DNA of 64,000 nt from Bemisia tabaci (GCF_918797505.1 NC_092793.1:58857749-58921748); one strand, 5' to 3'. Positions 1-11,340 are shown, numbered from the stretch's first letter. Notes: generated from the letters alone by a model not told the origin. Translations and numbers: made by a program.

Positions 1-72
1 ATATTGTCGAAAAAAAAAATCAAAACAGAAAAAACGCAAAGACGCTGACAGAACAAACTACTAAATGCATAT

Positions 73-325
73 CGACGGTGAAACTACCAAACCACGTATC
101 TCGTTTGCGGTGTTTAAAAATCTCCGCTCACATTTTATTTTTTTGAAGTAGACCAAATCAATATCATTCCTTGGAATTTTCACAGAATTTTCTCCGCACG
201 AAGAGGAAAAATCACGGAAATTTTCAAGACTGGACGTTAAGTAGCTTTTCATTTAAAAAATAAAGTATGACAGGAAGTCTGCGACGTCGCAAACCGAGAT
301 ACGTGGTTTGGTAGTTTCACCGTCG
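73..325. mobile_element. Foldback MITE, CGACGG family, copy 1
   Basis: The two ends form an inverted repeat beginning CGACGGTGAAACTACCAAAC and running over 40 bases; the rest of the arms is also largely complementary. The element is flanked by ATAT on both sides (69-72 and 326-329), consistent with a 4 bp target duplication. Four related copies lie at 11086, 44463, 48461 and 62265. The arm includes the recognisable block ACGTATCTCG. No coding capacity; non-autonomous. Confidence 0.75.
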
Positions 326-329
326 ATAT

Positions 330-1270
330 TTTAATCGTAATTATGATTTCAAGGGAGATGAATAATTTGCTTCTCCATATTTTCATTCACCTTTTGATCT
401 TGGTCTGAAACCGTGGCCGCCTTTATTAGTCGAAGATGATAGGCTGCGCGCCCAAGTGACGTAATAAGCTCTGGGAGGCTTTTGCCCCTAGTTATTTACG
501 GACCTCAATACTCATCTTGGAACATGATAGGATACCGCTCCCAATTTAATTTAATTCTTTGGCTGCGTCTCTGTAATATGGGCCGAGCTTTCACTGGAGG
601 TGAACATTGTATTTTCTGAAACTCTCTGCTTGCCGGAGCTCACGTCACAATGGATTTACGTTAAGTTAACGTATAGGAACGTGCGTTGCGTTACCTACGG
701 TATACGTAAGCAAAGTGACAATGTTGCGCCTGCATGCAGTATGAGACATGGACTTTCGGTGTTATTTTGACACGTGGTTAACCGAATTAAATTAGGAATG
801 TTGAATTAACATTCTGGTCATTCAAAACATGTGCAACGACTTCATGACACGTGTCTCAACTGCTCCTGTAGTTGACTTAACATCCCCAAGGGTGAAACAT
901 CCCATCGAAAACATTTCCATGTAAAGATGGACCGCCAGACTAAAACTATATACATTCGTCGCTTAAAATAGATTTCAAGAGAAATCGCTTTAAAAAAAAA
1001 AAAATTATCTCCTCCCCCCAACATTATTACCGGGAAAACGCAAGATACAGACAAAACAAAAATTTAAAAGAAACTATACAAATGCAAACTTTTTTTCCTT
1101 TTAATACAATGGTACAAACAAATTATAGATCTGTATCAAATGTTTTTTTCTTCTTTTCCCAAAAAATGTGGACTAATCAACAGCGACTCGTTCAAAACCG
1201 ATTCAATTGATAAGCACAAATTTGAACGATTCACGAATTTTCGATCTATTCACGGGTGTGAAGGTCGATT
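330..1270. other. Intergenic AT-rich sequence
   Basis: No gene or element end recognised. Contains a short A-run near 992-1004 and small imperfect palindromes around 656-713 and 797-822. Confidence 0.5.
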
Positions 1271-1316
1271 TTGCCGTACTAAGGAAGAACGCCGTATATA
1301 TATCCGAGAGTCCCGC
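1271..1316 (+). repeat. Solo left end of CTGCCGTGC-family MITE
   Basis: The stretch reads as TTGCCGTACTAAGGAAGAAC followed by GCCGTATA, matching the terminal arm of the family found intact at 6692 and elsewhere. No partner arm is visible downstream, so this is a decayed or truncated copy. Confidence 0.6.
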
Positions 1317-1346
1317 CATCTTACGTTTCTATAGATGAACTTTAAT

Positions 1347-1487
1347 TGGACTGAGTGTACCAGAAAGGAACCAAGTTTTTCGCCTTGTTAAAATACCACT
1401 TATCTCACGTGCACTATTCATTTAAGATACGTTGTTTAGGACTATGGCCAAAAACTTGGTTTCTTTCTGATAAACTCAGTCTAATTC
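1347..1487. repeat. Small terminal-inverted-repeat element
   Basis: Left arm begins AATTGGACTGAGTGTACCAG and the right arm, ending at 1487, is its inverted copy (37 bp arms, a few mismatches). The right half is repeated again at 1883-1977 after a hairpin element, so this small repeat has been partly duplicated in tandem. Confidence 0.6.
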
Positions 1488-1523
1488 CGCCTTGTCTATT
1501 TCCGCTGCTAAAAGACAATACCA

Positions 1524-1882
1524 CACGGAGAAAAAAAACTCGTGCGTGGGACCCGAAGTTTAGGTCATATGGATCTCTGAAGTTTTCAGATTGAGCATCC
1601 GAACACTTTAGGTCTAGCTGCCGAAGTTCGGATCATACATCTGAAACTTCAGTTCTTACATCTGAAGTACTTCGGTTCTCACATCTGAAGTACTTCGGTT
1701 CTCACATCCGAAGTACTTCGGTTCTCACATCTGAAGTACTTCAGATGTAAGAACTGAAGTTTCAGATGTATGATCCGAACTTCGGCAGCTAGACCTAAAG
1801 TGTTCAGATGTTCAATCTGAAAACTTCAGAGATCCATATGACCTAAACTTCGGGTCCCACGCACGAGTTTTTTTTCTCCGTG
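1524..1882. mobile_element. CACGGAG hairpin element (359 bp palindrome), copy 1
   Basis: Near-perfect palindrome from CACGGAGAAAA to its complement TTTCTCCGTG. The centre carries three to four tandem units of 23 bp based on the self-complementary CCGAAGTACTTCGG. It sits at the start of a tandem duplication, and the intact unit (AATACCAC at 1392) shows the empty site, implying a 2-3 bp target duplication (CA or CAC). A second copy is at 51411-51744. No coding capacity. Superfamily not recognised. Confidence 0.8.
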
Positions 1883-1977
1883 CACTCATCTCACGTGCAC
1901 TATTCATTTAAGATACGTTGTTTTGGAATAGGGCCAAAAACTCGGTTTCTTTCTGATAAACTCAGTCCAATTCGGGG
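1883..1977 (+). repeat. Second half-unit of tandem duplication
   Basis: About 95 bases repeat the sequence 1397-1490 in direct orientation (ATCTCACGTGCACTATTCAT at its start, CAGTCCAATTC at its end) with a few substitutions. Together with AATACCA at 1517-1523 it forms a duplicated unit split by the hairpin element. Confidence 0.75.
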
Positions 1978-2006
1978 CGCGACATTTTTCCTATCCGGGC
2001 GAGGAG

Positions 2007-2026
2007 CCCCCCCCCCCCCCCCCCCC
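2007..2026 (+). repeat. Poly-C tract, 20 bp
   Basis: Uninterrupted run of cytosines. Confidence 0.9.
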
Positions 2027-2345
2027 TTCCGACAATCCCGAGAATGACGAGCTGATGGAGACAAATGAACAACGGGACGGCGCGACTTCTCAGAGTGATG
2101 TCGAGAGCTTGACGGTGTAGGTGGCGGCACGGGAGCGGGGGTGGCGGACGGGTGGGATGTTTGCATTTCATTTGAATCAATTTACCGTTGTTACCGCTCT
2201 TGTGCTGCAAGTGCAGTGCTGTTCTGTTGTCGTGTTTTTGTGCTCTCCGCTCGTCCGTGACACGCAGATGCCCCGTTGCCGCCTATCCCACCCTCGGTCC
2301 CTTCGATACGGGGTGTCATCGGGGACGGATATGAACACTTAAACT

Positions 2346-2775
2346 GAATCAGTGAGAACGAACACACACCAACTCGAAAAAATGAAAATAATCAAGACAC
2401 ACGCAAAACTGCATATTAGCAGTGGCGTGGCGTGCTTTGCGATGTATCGATTGTCACGCCATTTAAAGCTATGGTAAAGAATCGATTATTAAGGTGTTCG
2501 CTGCGAACACCCTGTTTATCGATCCGTTTCCGTGGATTTAAATGGCTTAACAATCGATATATCACAATTCACGCCACGCCACTGCATATTAGGTGAAGAA
2601 GTTAGTCTGACAAAAAGGTTTTTGGTGCCTAAAAGCAAGTACTTAAGGAATCTTTAAATGTCCAAGTTGGCACAGATACGGTAACTTCAATGACCTTTAT
2701 GAAAATTGTCTGTCCTTAGTGAAAGGAGAGCATTTTCGAGGTACCGAGTTGGTGTGTTTTCGTTCTCACTGATTC
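2346..2775. repeat. Foldback element enclosing a hAT MITE
   Basis: The left end GAATCAGTGAGAACGAACAC is repeated in inverted form at 2740-2775, giving arms of about 30 bases around a 430 bp body. The hAT MITE 2420-2584 lies inside, so this element, or its site, predates that insertion. Confidence 0.5.
2420..2584. mobile_element. hAT-type MITE with 8 bp target duplication
   Basis: 165 bp element with terminal inverted repeats CAGTGGCGTGGCGTG / CACGCCACGCCACTG and an internally complementary body. It is flanked by a perfect 8 bp direct repeat CATATTAG (2412-2419 and 2585-2592). An 8 bp duplication and CAG-type ends are characteristic of the hAT superfamily. A decayed relative lies at 43901-44068. 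Confidence 0.85.
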
Positions 2776-2862
2776 AACTGCGGTTAACGAAGGAAGTAAA
2801 ACACAAACCATCCCAAATTTTGTGTTGATTTTGGTACAGTTTGCGGTGAATTTTGCGCAGGA

Positions 2863-3278
2863 AACTATAGAGAGAAACAGTCCCAGGACATTCTCAAGGC
2901 AACCGAAATGGACTACTGACGTAGATCGGCCGGAGTGTCGAGAAAGGCTCACGTTCGGAATGAGGGGATACGTGAAATTATGGGCGTCGAAAACAACACT
3001 GTGCATGGCATTTTCACAAAACAGCTTGTCTGGTATGGTCATGTGCAACGGATGCCAGATGATAGGTTGCCTAAGAAGGTTCTGGATTGGGTCCCTCCTG
3101 GCAGAAAGCATAGAGGACGCCCTGCCAAATCGTGGATAGAGGGAATAAGGCAGGAAATGAAGAGATGCGATCGCCGGAGGAGCACTGGCAGGATCGCTAT
3201 CAGTGGCGGTTGGGTGTCGCAAAGCGCACAGAAGCGCTATAAGAGCGACTTGTTAGTTAGTAGTTAACTATAGAGAGA
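2863..3278 (+). mobile_element. 5'-truncated LINE (non-LTR retrotransposon) tail
   Basis: The + strand encodes the C-terminal part of a non-LTR retrotransposon polyprotein, downstream of the reverse transcriptase domain: VRNEGIR..MGVENN (from about 2959), then LVWYGHVQRMPDD and RLPKKVLDWVPPGR with the basic RGRP stretch. Near 3170-3182 the frame shifts; the family end W..RLGVAKR..AL then reads in another frame and stops at 3240-3242. After the stop come about 23 bases rich in TTAG and no poly-A. The insert is bounded by a 13 bp direct repeat AACTATAGAGAGA (2863-2875 and 3266-3278), which I read as its target duplication. No start codon for the piece; it is dead. A second copy is near 37.6-38.0 kb. 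Confidence 0.85.
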
Positions 3279-3560
3279 CGGGAAAATGAATTTCTCCGAT
3301 TAAGACATTAGTATTTACCACTCGTTTTTTATTATCTTCAAAAAAACTAGCTGACTTTTTTTTTTCGAAATTGCCAATAATCGGAGGCGAGGGTTACTTT
3401 GTGTTTTACTTCCTGTATTAACCAAAATTTTGTGTTGAAACTCTGTGTACAGGGAACTACGATAGGATTGTTCTTTAATATTGTTTCAAGTCAAATGGTC
3501 TTATGCTCCTTACCACTTTCTTTTTTTCCCCCTCAAAGAAACACTATCATATGAAGCAAT
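3279..3560. other. Intergenic sequence
   Basis: No gene seen. Around 3398-3455 are short blocks (TTTGTGTTTTACTTCC, AAAATTTTGTGTTGA) that also occur, inverted or direct, near 2788-2830, so the LINE may have landed in an older repeat. Confidence 0.4.
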
Positions 3561-3706
3561 CAAAATGGGTCTGTTGCAAACGTTAGCTAGAGCAAAAACA
3601 AGAGTTGTCGATTATAGAAAATTACTTAAAAATCACAATGAGCGCATCGGGAAAGCGTGAAATACACTCCTAACTTCACAACCTGCGTGAGAAATGTGCG
3701 TTTTTT
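3561..3706 (+). repeat. Dispersed repeat, copy 1
   Basis: About 145 bases from CAAAATGGGTCTGTTGCAAA match 15330-15475 in direct orientation, including ATGAGCGCATCG and CCTAACTTCACAA. Family unknown; no ends defined. Confidence 0.6.
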
Positions 3707-5393
3707 TAAAGATTCCCTCTTCAAAAACAGTACTACGGCACAGGTGAACATTTCGTAAGAAGATTCGACCTGTCCAGCCCTTGCGTACTAGGATGCGCAC
3801 AGCTCATTTAAGGAAAAAGAACTGCCTTTTTTAAGATACAAGACAACAGGGCTTCTCCGTTACTGGCTAACTTGATAACGCATGACTCTCATGCAGAAGT
3901 ACATCCAGATCTTTCGTCTTTCCTCTCTACGTTCCTTTCAATTTTCACCGTGTCCTCTAGGAATTCATTTTGTTGCAAGTTCTTATCCATTTCCTCGCCA
4001 GCGACAAATTAAACGAATTTCCACCGAGCATCAGTCACTCAGCACTGCTTTTAGCTAAGATGCATTTGAACTCAAAGATTCAAAATTATCCAGTGATAGG
4101 TTAAAAAGGACTCCGACCCTGAGAGCAAATTTTTCGCCTCCACCTCCGCACTTAATGTATGAAAGTATATCTTATCCTTTGATGTTGCTTTAAGCTCCAG
4201 GTGAAGCATTCAGAATGATAATTCCACACACACTTGAAATCTAGTATCATCCATTGGTTTAAAGCCCGATACCCTTCCAAAAACGCATTCGTTTCATGTC
4301 GTAGTAGAGATTAAGTGAACATCAATTTCAAACAGATGCACCCCATTCAATGAATTTAAAAAAGAGGAAAAACGCATACGCTCTCTTGTAAAAGTTAATT
4401 AAATGTGGCACTTTGTGAATAACCATACCCTTTTACCGGAATAACGACAATATTTAAGTATTTACAGAGACCTCCCCACCCCATGGCGACTAAAAAGCCC
4501 GACGTATCCCAAGCTTTTTGCACCCTTAAACGTCAAAACTGCATATAAAATTAAAAAACCCTAAGTTATAATTCGAATTTTTTTTTGAAAATCTTGCAAA
4601 AATTATAACCCGTTGTAATCCTGATGAAAATCTACCAGGTTATTCTCTTTGAATCATTTGGATATAATATAAGTTTTTTCTAGTATTCAGAACCCCTGTG
4701 GTGATGATGAAACTCGAATGAATGTATTCCCCAAACACTTAACACGTAAGTGACTTACAAATACGCTCTGTCACTTTGTAGGAAGTTTTGAACACCCATA
4801 AATAATATGTAAGCTTACAAATACCGAGTTTGAGAAATATATGCATATTATAATTCTATATGTTACAGGTCTATTTGATGTGTCGAGGGGTAGGGTGTTA
4901 AAAACATTTCCGGGGAGTGACAGCCTCACCAGAGATAAAGACGCTCTCTTTCAACGCCAAGAAAATTAGCACGTCAGACGGTGAAATGCATTGCAACGCA
5001 CGGTCGCACGAAGTTCTCAGAATTCCAAGGTCTGACATGGCTAAAGTCCTACGTAAAAGTGCAGTTTGTATTCTACGTTCAACATAAGAAATTTGAGTGA
5101 AAATATAAGCCATGCTTAACGCAACTTAAAATCTTTAACGAAAGAGCTTCCTTTCTAGGAATTTTGACCTGAAGACACGGATAGAATATCAGCGGTTCGC
5201 ATACAATAGCTTTTCGCGTTCACAATACCCGGTCTCTACGATGCGCGTGCTCGAACTCGCAGCGTTGTCACTTCCATGGTCCATGCGTTTTATTTGCCTG
5301 ATTTTTCAGGGCTCATCCCTCATGAGCCCTAGTATTTACATGTATAAATTAGGGAATGAATGATTACTCCGGTTCACATATGCCAATCGGTGC
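3707..5393. other. Intergenic AT-rich sequence
   Basis: No repeats with ends, RNA genes or convincing coding frames recognised on either strand. Confidence 0.5.
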
Positions 5394-5844
5394 TTAAGGT
5401 GATTCAATGGACACCATATTTCGTGTCAGAACGGCATGCGATTTATCGCATCAATTGGTTCCATTTTTTCAGCTATATACTTGTCATTTTTCTCCAATTT
5501 TGAGATCGCAATTCTATTTTCAGGAGACTAAAGCACTCATTAACCAATTTTAACAAAGAAATTCAACGTAATAAAGGCATGGTTTTTTAGAGAGAAAACA
5601 TCGCATTCGATACTGATATCGAAACTGCACTCGAATGCGATCTTTTCTCTCTAAAAAAACCACGCCTTTATTACGTTGAATTTCTTTGTTAAAATTGGTA
5701 AGTGAGTGCTTTAGTCTCCTGACAACAGAATTGCGATCTCAAAATTGGAGAAAAATGACGAGTAGCTGAAAAAATGGAACTAATTGATGCGATACATCGC
5801 ATGCCGTTCTGACACAAAATATAGCGTCCATCGAATCACCTTAA
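5394..5844. mobile_element. 451 bp palindromic element bounded by TTAA
   Basis: The whole stretch folds back on itself: TTAAGGTGATTCAATGGAC at the left end is the complement of the right end GAATCACCTTAA, and complementarity continues to a centre near 5618 (GATACTGATATCGAAAC). TTAA at both ends is the target duplication used by piggyBac-, Kolobok- and some Sola-type elements; the ends alone do not decide which. Arm mismatches are few, so it is fairly young. No coding capacity. Confidence 0.8.
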
Positions 5845-6691
5845 CATAGATTTGGTTGATTAGCTTGCTGACAATCTTGGGATACACAAAAGATACGCTT
5901 TATTTATAAAACTGCGGCCAGACAGAAATTGTACTCCTTTAATTTTTGTTAAAAGGGAGGACCCTTTTGCGAGGGAGGAAGTTCCGGCGGGCGTGGCGCG
6001 AAAAACGTATAATTCCGGAAAATTATCCGCGTCTTGATGCGTCGCATCTCCAATTTTTCCGGGCCCTAAAACGACATTTTCGGGTCGGTGGGCCAAGGCG
6101 AGAGTTGTATGCGTGTGTTTGTGAGTATTTCCTCGAATAGGAATAGGAACAAGATGTTTCAATGCGATCGCTTGAAGTTATACTTGAAGTCGCAGAGAGT
6201 TACACTGCTGAAGCTCACAATCAGTTTTGAACTGAACTACATTTTACGATTCGAAACTATTATTTCTGGCTCAGTTTTTAAACAACGTATGTACCCCTAG
6301 TGGTGTTCCCCCGTGTAGTTTCCCCATGTACATGAGTGTTTTTACAATTGAGTCAGAAATTGTAGCACCTAATTGCAAAATGAAATCCAACTGATACGCG
6401 ACGAAACCATGTAAACGCGAATCACTGCAGCGTTCAACATTAATGCACAAGAACCCGATAAGCCAATCAGTGTTTACTATCGAAATCTTTAGATTTTTCC
6501 AACATCATAAATTTAAAACTATAATTTAAGGTACTAAGTGTAAATAAAAATATCCGTAATGCATTTAGTTCACTTGAGTCGCAACGATTTCACAAATTTC
6601 AATTAAATGCAGCCATAAGGTACCAGTGATCATTGATATGACTCGAATTTTCCCACGTGACAAAAAAAAGGAAGGAGCCCACACTCCATAA
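5845..6691. other. Intergenic sequence
   Basis: Nothing recognised. A short CpG-richer patch lies at 5970-6100 without a convincing coding frame. Confidence 0.45.
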
Positions 6692-6944
6692 CTGCCGTGC
6701 TAAGGGAAAACGCCGTATGTGCCTTCAGGCGTTGCCAAATTTTCCTTGGCAAATCACTAAATTTCAGGAAAATTGTTGAATGTTTGTCTACCAATTTCTC
6801 AGATAATTATGTTTGTAATTTGATCTACAACGTCTGAAAATTTCAAGGATACATATTCATAATTGTTCTCAAAAATGCACAGTTTATCGAGGGAAATTTG
6901 GCAACTCTCGAATGTTCATACGGCGTTCTTCCTTAGCACGGCAG
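6692..6944. mobile_element. MITE, CTGCCGTGC family, copy at 6.7 kb
   Basis: Terminal inverted repeats CTGCCGTGCTAAGG / CCTTAGCACGGCAG extend about 50 bases inward (through CGCCGTATG and GTTGCCAAATTT). It is flanked by ATAA on both sides (6688-6691, 6945-6948), a 4 bp target duplication. About 253 bp, non-coding. Full or partial relatives occur at 1271, 12182, 19745, 20939, 32457, 43386, 43643, 48071 and 49320. Confidence 0.85.
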
Positions 6945-8422
6945 ATAAGGAGGGTGCGCCCAAAATTGACCCAAGTCGTTATGACGATACGGCCACCGCG
7001 GTTTTCTGACATCTCTTTCAGGGCAAGTCTGGTTGCTAACAACAAAGAAATAGGGACTAAAAAAATAGGGTATGTTGGGGAATATATATAAAAGACTTTT
7101 CTGTAGTGCTGAATGTTATTGTACCGTTTTACCTTTGAAAAATCTACTCATTTGCATACACTTCATTCGCGCGACAGTGGTATTCAGGCATTCGGAAAAT
7201 ACCAATTTAGCATCAGTTTTGAGCCTCTATAATTTTGAGTTCGTTTCATTCCCAAGGATGCGGGGCGGAGTTTTTAGAATGCACCAACACTCCTGGTGTT
7301 GGAGAACAAATGAAAAATCATACACATTGTTAAACTTTCCGATTCTTTCCGACGTTCCGCCGGGTAAATCTGGTACCTCGGGCCCGAGGCACACCCAAGT
7401 TATTATTATGAAAGTTTACGCGTCAGTTCGAAGTTGGAAGCCTCGACCGTTTTTTAAGCTTGGAAGTTGGTAACTCCGTCCAAAACTGCCCCGGACTCAC
7501 CCAAAGTTGCCAAATTTCGTAAATCCTGGTAAAAGTGCGAAGATTATGATAACAATCAACTTCCAATGCGAAAAATCACGCCACAGAATCCGCACAATGT
7601 TTTTATAAATTTTATCGTGATATTAGTTTTGGAAAGTAAATATAAATTGGTAGTTAAATCTTCGTGCAATTTAATAATCCAAAACGGGAAATGATTTACA
7701 AGGCTGTGATTGATTGCCAATTATTCGGGAGTTTTGTAATCCTGTTTGTCCTCGCTGTTTTCGTCATCTATTTGTTTGTTCTCGATAGTAATTTTTATTT
7801 CACCTGCATTACGACAATGCATGAATGTCGCTGATTTCCTCTTAAAAAGAGGACGGACCAGGACTGTGATTAAGACGACGGGAAAAACAGCACAGTAGAT
7901 TTAAGAGAGAAAAAAAAGAGAAAAAAACATCGAAGACACCTACCCTGGTAATCAATCATGCTTCTGCGCTCAGGCAGTTTATTAAATTTTAGCGAGGTAA
8001 TTTTTACGTGCCGAAGGAAATCTGATTTTTTTTTAATCCTCGGTTTGGCATCGGGCGAACAGGCTTCGGAAGCGGGTTCCATGTAATAAAGGTTCAAACT
8101 CGCTGTAACTCATTAGCGTTATTCCTATTTCCATCCTTTTTACCAATTTCCAACCCTTTTTTTCAATTTCCATCCCTTTTTCCATTTTTCACCCGACTAA
8201 GTCGTCAGAACTAACAAAACTCGAGCGTTTGGATGAACGAATCGAGTCAGAGGGAAACTTGCTTAAATAGGCCTTTGCCAAAGGGATTCGCCCTCGTTTA
8301 TTTTATTTGGGATCTGAATCAGACATCACGGGTTATTAAACGATATATATTCGGGTCGAGATACAATAATCTAATTTTGGTATGCAGTTTAGGTTTTGAA
8401 TGCAATCCTAATTTTCATCCTA
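6945..8422. other. Intergenic sequence with short tandem repeat
   Basis: No gene recognised; the longest open frame (7072-7473, +) resembles nothing I know. A perfect small hairpin CACCAACACTCCTGGTGTTG lies near 7281. At about 8130-8192 there are three imperfect copies of a roughly 21 bp unit (AATTTCCATCCCTTTTT). Confidence 0.45.
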
Positions 8423-8646
8423 CACTGGAAAAAAACACATTGGATCTAGAGTCCAGACTCTTAAAAACATCGACAAGAAAAAGTACTCTTGATTCAATCA
8501 GAATCTAGCTTAAATCAAGAACCAAGCCTCTTAATTTAAGCGGATTTCGTTTTGATTCTAGCAAAAATCCGATTGAATGAAGAGTATTTTTTCTTGTCAA
8601 TGTTTTCAAGAGTTTGGTCTCTATATCCAATGGGTTTTTTCCAGTG
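8423..8646. mobile_element. CACTGG-family foldback MITE, copy at 8.4 kb
   Basis: Ends are CACTGGAAAAAAACACATTG and its near complement, followed inward by TCTAGAGTCCAGACTCTT and GACAAGAAAAA; the arms pair almost to the centre, giving a 224 bp hairpin. TA precedes the left end. Relatives: 17454, 28939, 32176, 47313 (partial), 48992. The asymmetric centre is in the opposite orientation to the 17.5 and 28.9 kb copies. Non-coding; Tc1/mariner-like placement is an inference from TA at several junctions. Confidence 0.8.
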
Positions 8647-10259
8647 TGCAGCTATTTTCTAAGTATTATTACTTTCGGAGAGTAAGATAGCGCTAAGCGA
8701 ACCTGACACACCTATATTAGTTGTTTTTAAAGAAGACTCATAAGCAAATAGTGGAGGACTAGTAACAAATCGTAACCATCCTCACAAAAACTGCATTTCA
8801 ATGTTGCGACAATTTTTCTGACATTTACTTGGAAACTGCCGCGAGCTTCTAATTGCAAAAATAAATTTTTCGATCCTCTGATCACAAGCAAAAGTAAAAA
8901 ATATTGAACAGGAATCGCACATTCGTATTTGTGTGAGAAAATTGAACTTTTCGAGTCAATTTTACAACATTGGAGTACTTAGCTACGTTGCTACGTTCTA
9001 TCGTCTAGAAATTGACGATACATCAGATATGGTCGCGCGTGCGAAATGGGAAGGGAGTTACCCTGAAGGGAGAATCTCAACCCGGCGAGCACTCATAATA
9101 AACCACCCAACTCCACCACGTGCTTTTAATCCCTCTATGAATATGGCCCATTTGTTTATTGCAATTCCCAGTAGGACACAGGTTAGCAATACTGTTACAT
9201 CAATGAAAATGAGGGAGAAAATACTTTCTACAGGGTGATCCAAAAGCCGAACACGACCAGCATTAGGCCTGTAACTTTGGAATAAATCGAGATAAAGACT
9301 TGGAATCTCTCGAGTACTCCCAGGTTTTAGGACCCTGAAAAACATTTAGGGGATCACTCTAAAAAAGAGTAAAAACCCTAGGAGATGCGGTTTGGGAGTG
9401 GGACTTCCGGATCATCTTGCGTTTGTCTTGGGTCATTGTTGAGGGTCAATCTGATCTTCGTGCAACGGACCCATGAAAACGATGAGTTCTTGCTAGAATA
9501 AGCAATTTGCAGGTGTCTGAAATTTGATGAATGTCCTACTTCGGCGGAAATCCCCGAGTGAACTGAACACGAGGATACCCTTGGTTTATCAATTGAAGAA
9601 TTATTGGGAAAGATATTACAAAATTATCTAATCCGCTAGAATGCATGTCTTTAAGTGGGAAATGCTGCTACATGACGTCACTAGGCGGTGAATTTTCTCA
9701 CTTTTAAATCTATTTTTATACTATTTTCTACATCAGAAAAAACTCATAAAAAATATTGCGAAATCGACCCTTTAACCACGCGCTGATGAAGCAATGCAAA
9801 ATTTGCGTGGCAATTCTCAATTACATTTTTACACGTTTAAACACTCTGATGGACAGTTAAGACTGGCACGCAAAATGTTTTTTGTTTTTTTTCTAAAGAG
9901 GCCCAATAATTCATGGCAACACGGGCACGCGGAAATTTAATTAGGTAGGAGTAAAAAAGCACATGCTATAAGGACGCATAAATCACTTTTCTGGGCCTAT
10001 TTTCTTTTTCTTTTTTTATTTAAATTGGCACCGGATCTCGGCTGACGGTCGATAATGAAGTCGTTAATGAGGAGATTCCGGATGTTTCGCACTCCCGAAA
10101 TGAATGTCGGTTGGCGCTGGGATGGGCCGTGTCTCAGGCATCCATCAAAAAAGCGGAGCGGGACAGTGGCGACACTATTCAATTAATCGGCAAATATATT
10201 GCGCCGCCAAACACCTTCGCATCCGGTCGGACCTGCGTAGGTGTTGTAAGTGTGGAAGA
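8647..10259. other. Intergenic sequence
   Basis: No gene recognised. CAGGGTGATCC (9233) and the inverted GGGGATCACTCT (about 9349) may be remnants of a short TIR element. A perfect TGACGTCA palindrome is at 9674. Confidence 0.4.
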
Positions 10260-10730
10260 GTCATGAAGAGTAACAAAATATGAACGGAGTAAAAAGAGAG
10301 ACATAGAGGAAAGAATGGAGTGGTAAAAGAATATAAAAAAAAGAGGAAGGTGGTGGACAGAAAAAAGGAGAATCGAGGACGAGGAAAGGAGAAGAAATTA
10401 GAAGAAAAATTGGATTAATAATGAGGGTGTTTGAAGATTTTATTGCTGTTTTTATTGATTTGACGAGTCCTTTATCTTTAGTAATTTTTAGATTTTTGAT
10501 ATTCACATAATTTATTGTGCTCGGTACTGGGTGGACAGACAAGCAGGGATATGCCCTGAAGAAGAAGAAGAAGAACAACAACAACAACAACAACAAAAAT
10601 GAGCAATAGGGAGTGAACGATAGAAATGAGAGGACAGGGGTGAAAGAGGGAGACTCGAGGTAAAATAGCGTAAACAGAAAAAAAGGGACTGAAAGAAAGA
10701 GGGAGAAAATGAGAGTAATTTAATAGATAC
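10260..10730 (+). repeat. Purine-rich tract
   Basis: The + strand is strongly biased to A and G over several hundred bases (GAGAGA, GGAGAA, AAAGAG motifs), interrupted by a mixed segment at 10430-10550. Similar tracts lie near 51745 and 59505. Confidence 0.6.
10558..10597 (+). repeat. Compound microsatellite (GAA)n(CAA)n
   Basis: Consecutive GAA units switch to CAA/AAC units without interruption. Confidence 0.9.
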
Positions 10731-10899
10731 GTTGATATTTTGAAATCGAAAGCTGAAATCGGAAATTTACGTATTGGCTATTTGATCCAGCGAGATGGCG
10801 CCTTCTAAGGGTTTCAGCTCGTCAGCGGGCTTGTAAGTTGAAATTGCTGGATAGGTTCGCCCGTGACTGTGACTGATCACTTCGTGTCCGAAGTCCAAA

Positions 10900-10975
10900 C
10901 GCCTTCCCTTCCGTGGGTATGCAACACGGACATCCATGGAGCCCGAATAGTTGCATCCGGGCGTTTAATGACATT
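10900..10975 (+). repeat. Dispersed ~75 bp core repeat, copy A
   Basis: Core reads ACGCCTTC...ATGCAACACGGACATCCAT then GCCCGAATAGTTGCATC and a terminal GCGT. Five further copies in the same orientation occur at 26156, 41701, 47946, 56611 and 63397. Family unknown; possibly part of a SINE or an old element. Confidence 0.65.
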
Positions 10976-11085
10976 TTTTTATTCGTCGCGTGCGACACTA
11001 TTGATGAAGCTTTGCTTGTTTCTCTTCCACTTCCACCTCAACATAATTCTAGGGTTGCTTATTGTGCCGATGAAGTGAAACATTA

Positions 11086-11340
11086 CGACGGCGTAAGTTC
11101 GTATAACCACGTATCTCGTTTGCAGTGTTTGAAAATCTCCGCCTCTGTATTATTTTTTTAAAGGAGAACAAATTGACAACATTGCTTGAAGTTTTTGCAG
11201 AATTTTCTTCGCATAGAAAAGAAAAATCAAGGCAGTTTTAAAGAATTGCTGTTGAGTAGTTTTCCGTTCAAAAAAGAAAGTACGACAGAAGGTCTGCGAT
11301 GTCGCAAACCGAGATACTTGGTTGCGGACTTACACCGTCG
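11086..11340. mobile_element. Foldback MITE, CGACGG family, copy 2
   Basis: Ends CGACGGCGTAAGTTCG / complement, then ACCACGTATCTCG and its inverted partner. Flanked by a perfect 4 bp direct repeat ATTA (11082-11085 and 11341-11344). Non-coding. Confidence 0.8.

Noticed and set aside
1658..1742. Regularly repeated 23 bp units, considered as a CRISPR-like array
   Set aside because: Units are contiguous with no unique spacers and lie in the loop region of an eukaryotic hairpin element.
2716..3222. 168-codon reverse-strand frame
   Set aside because: It is the antisense shadow of the LINE coding remnant on the + strand.
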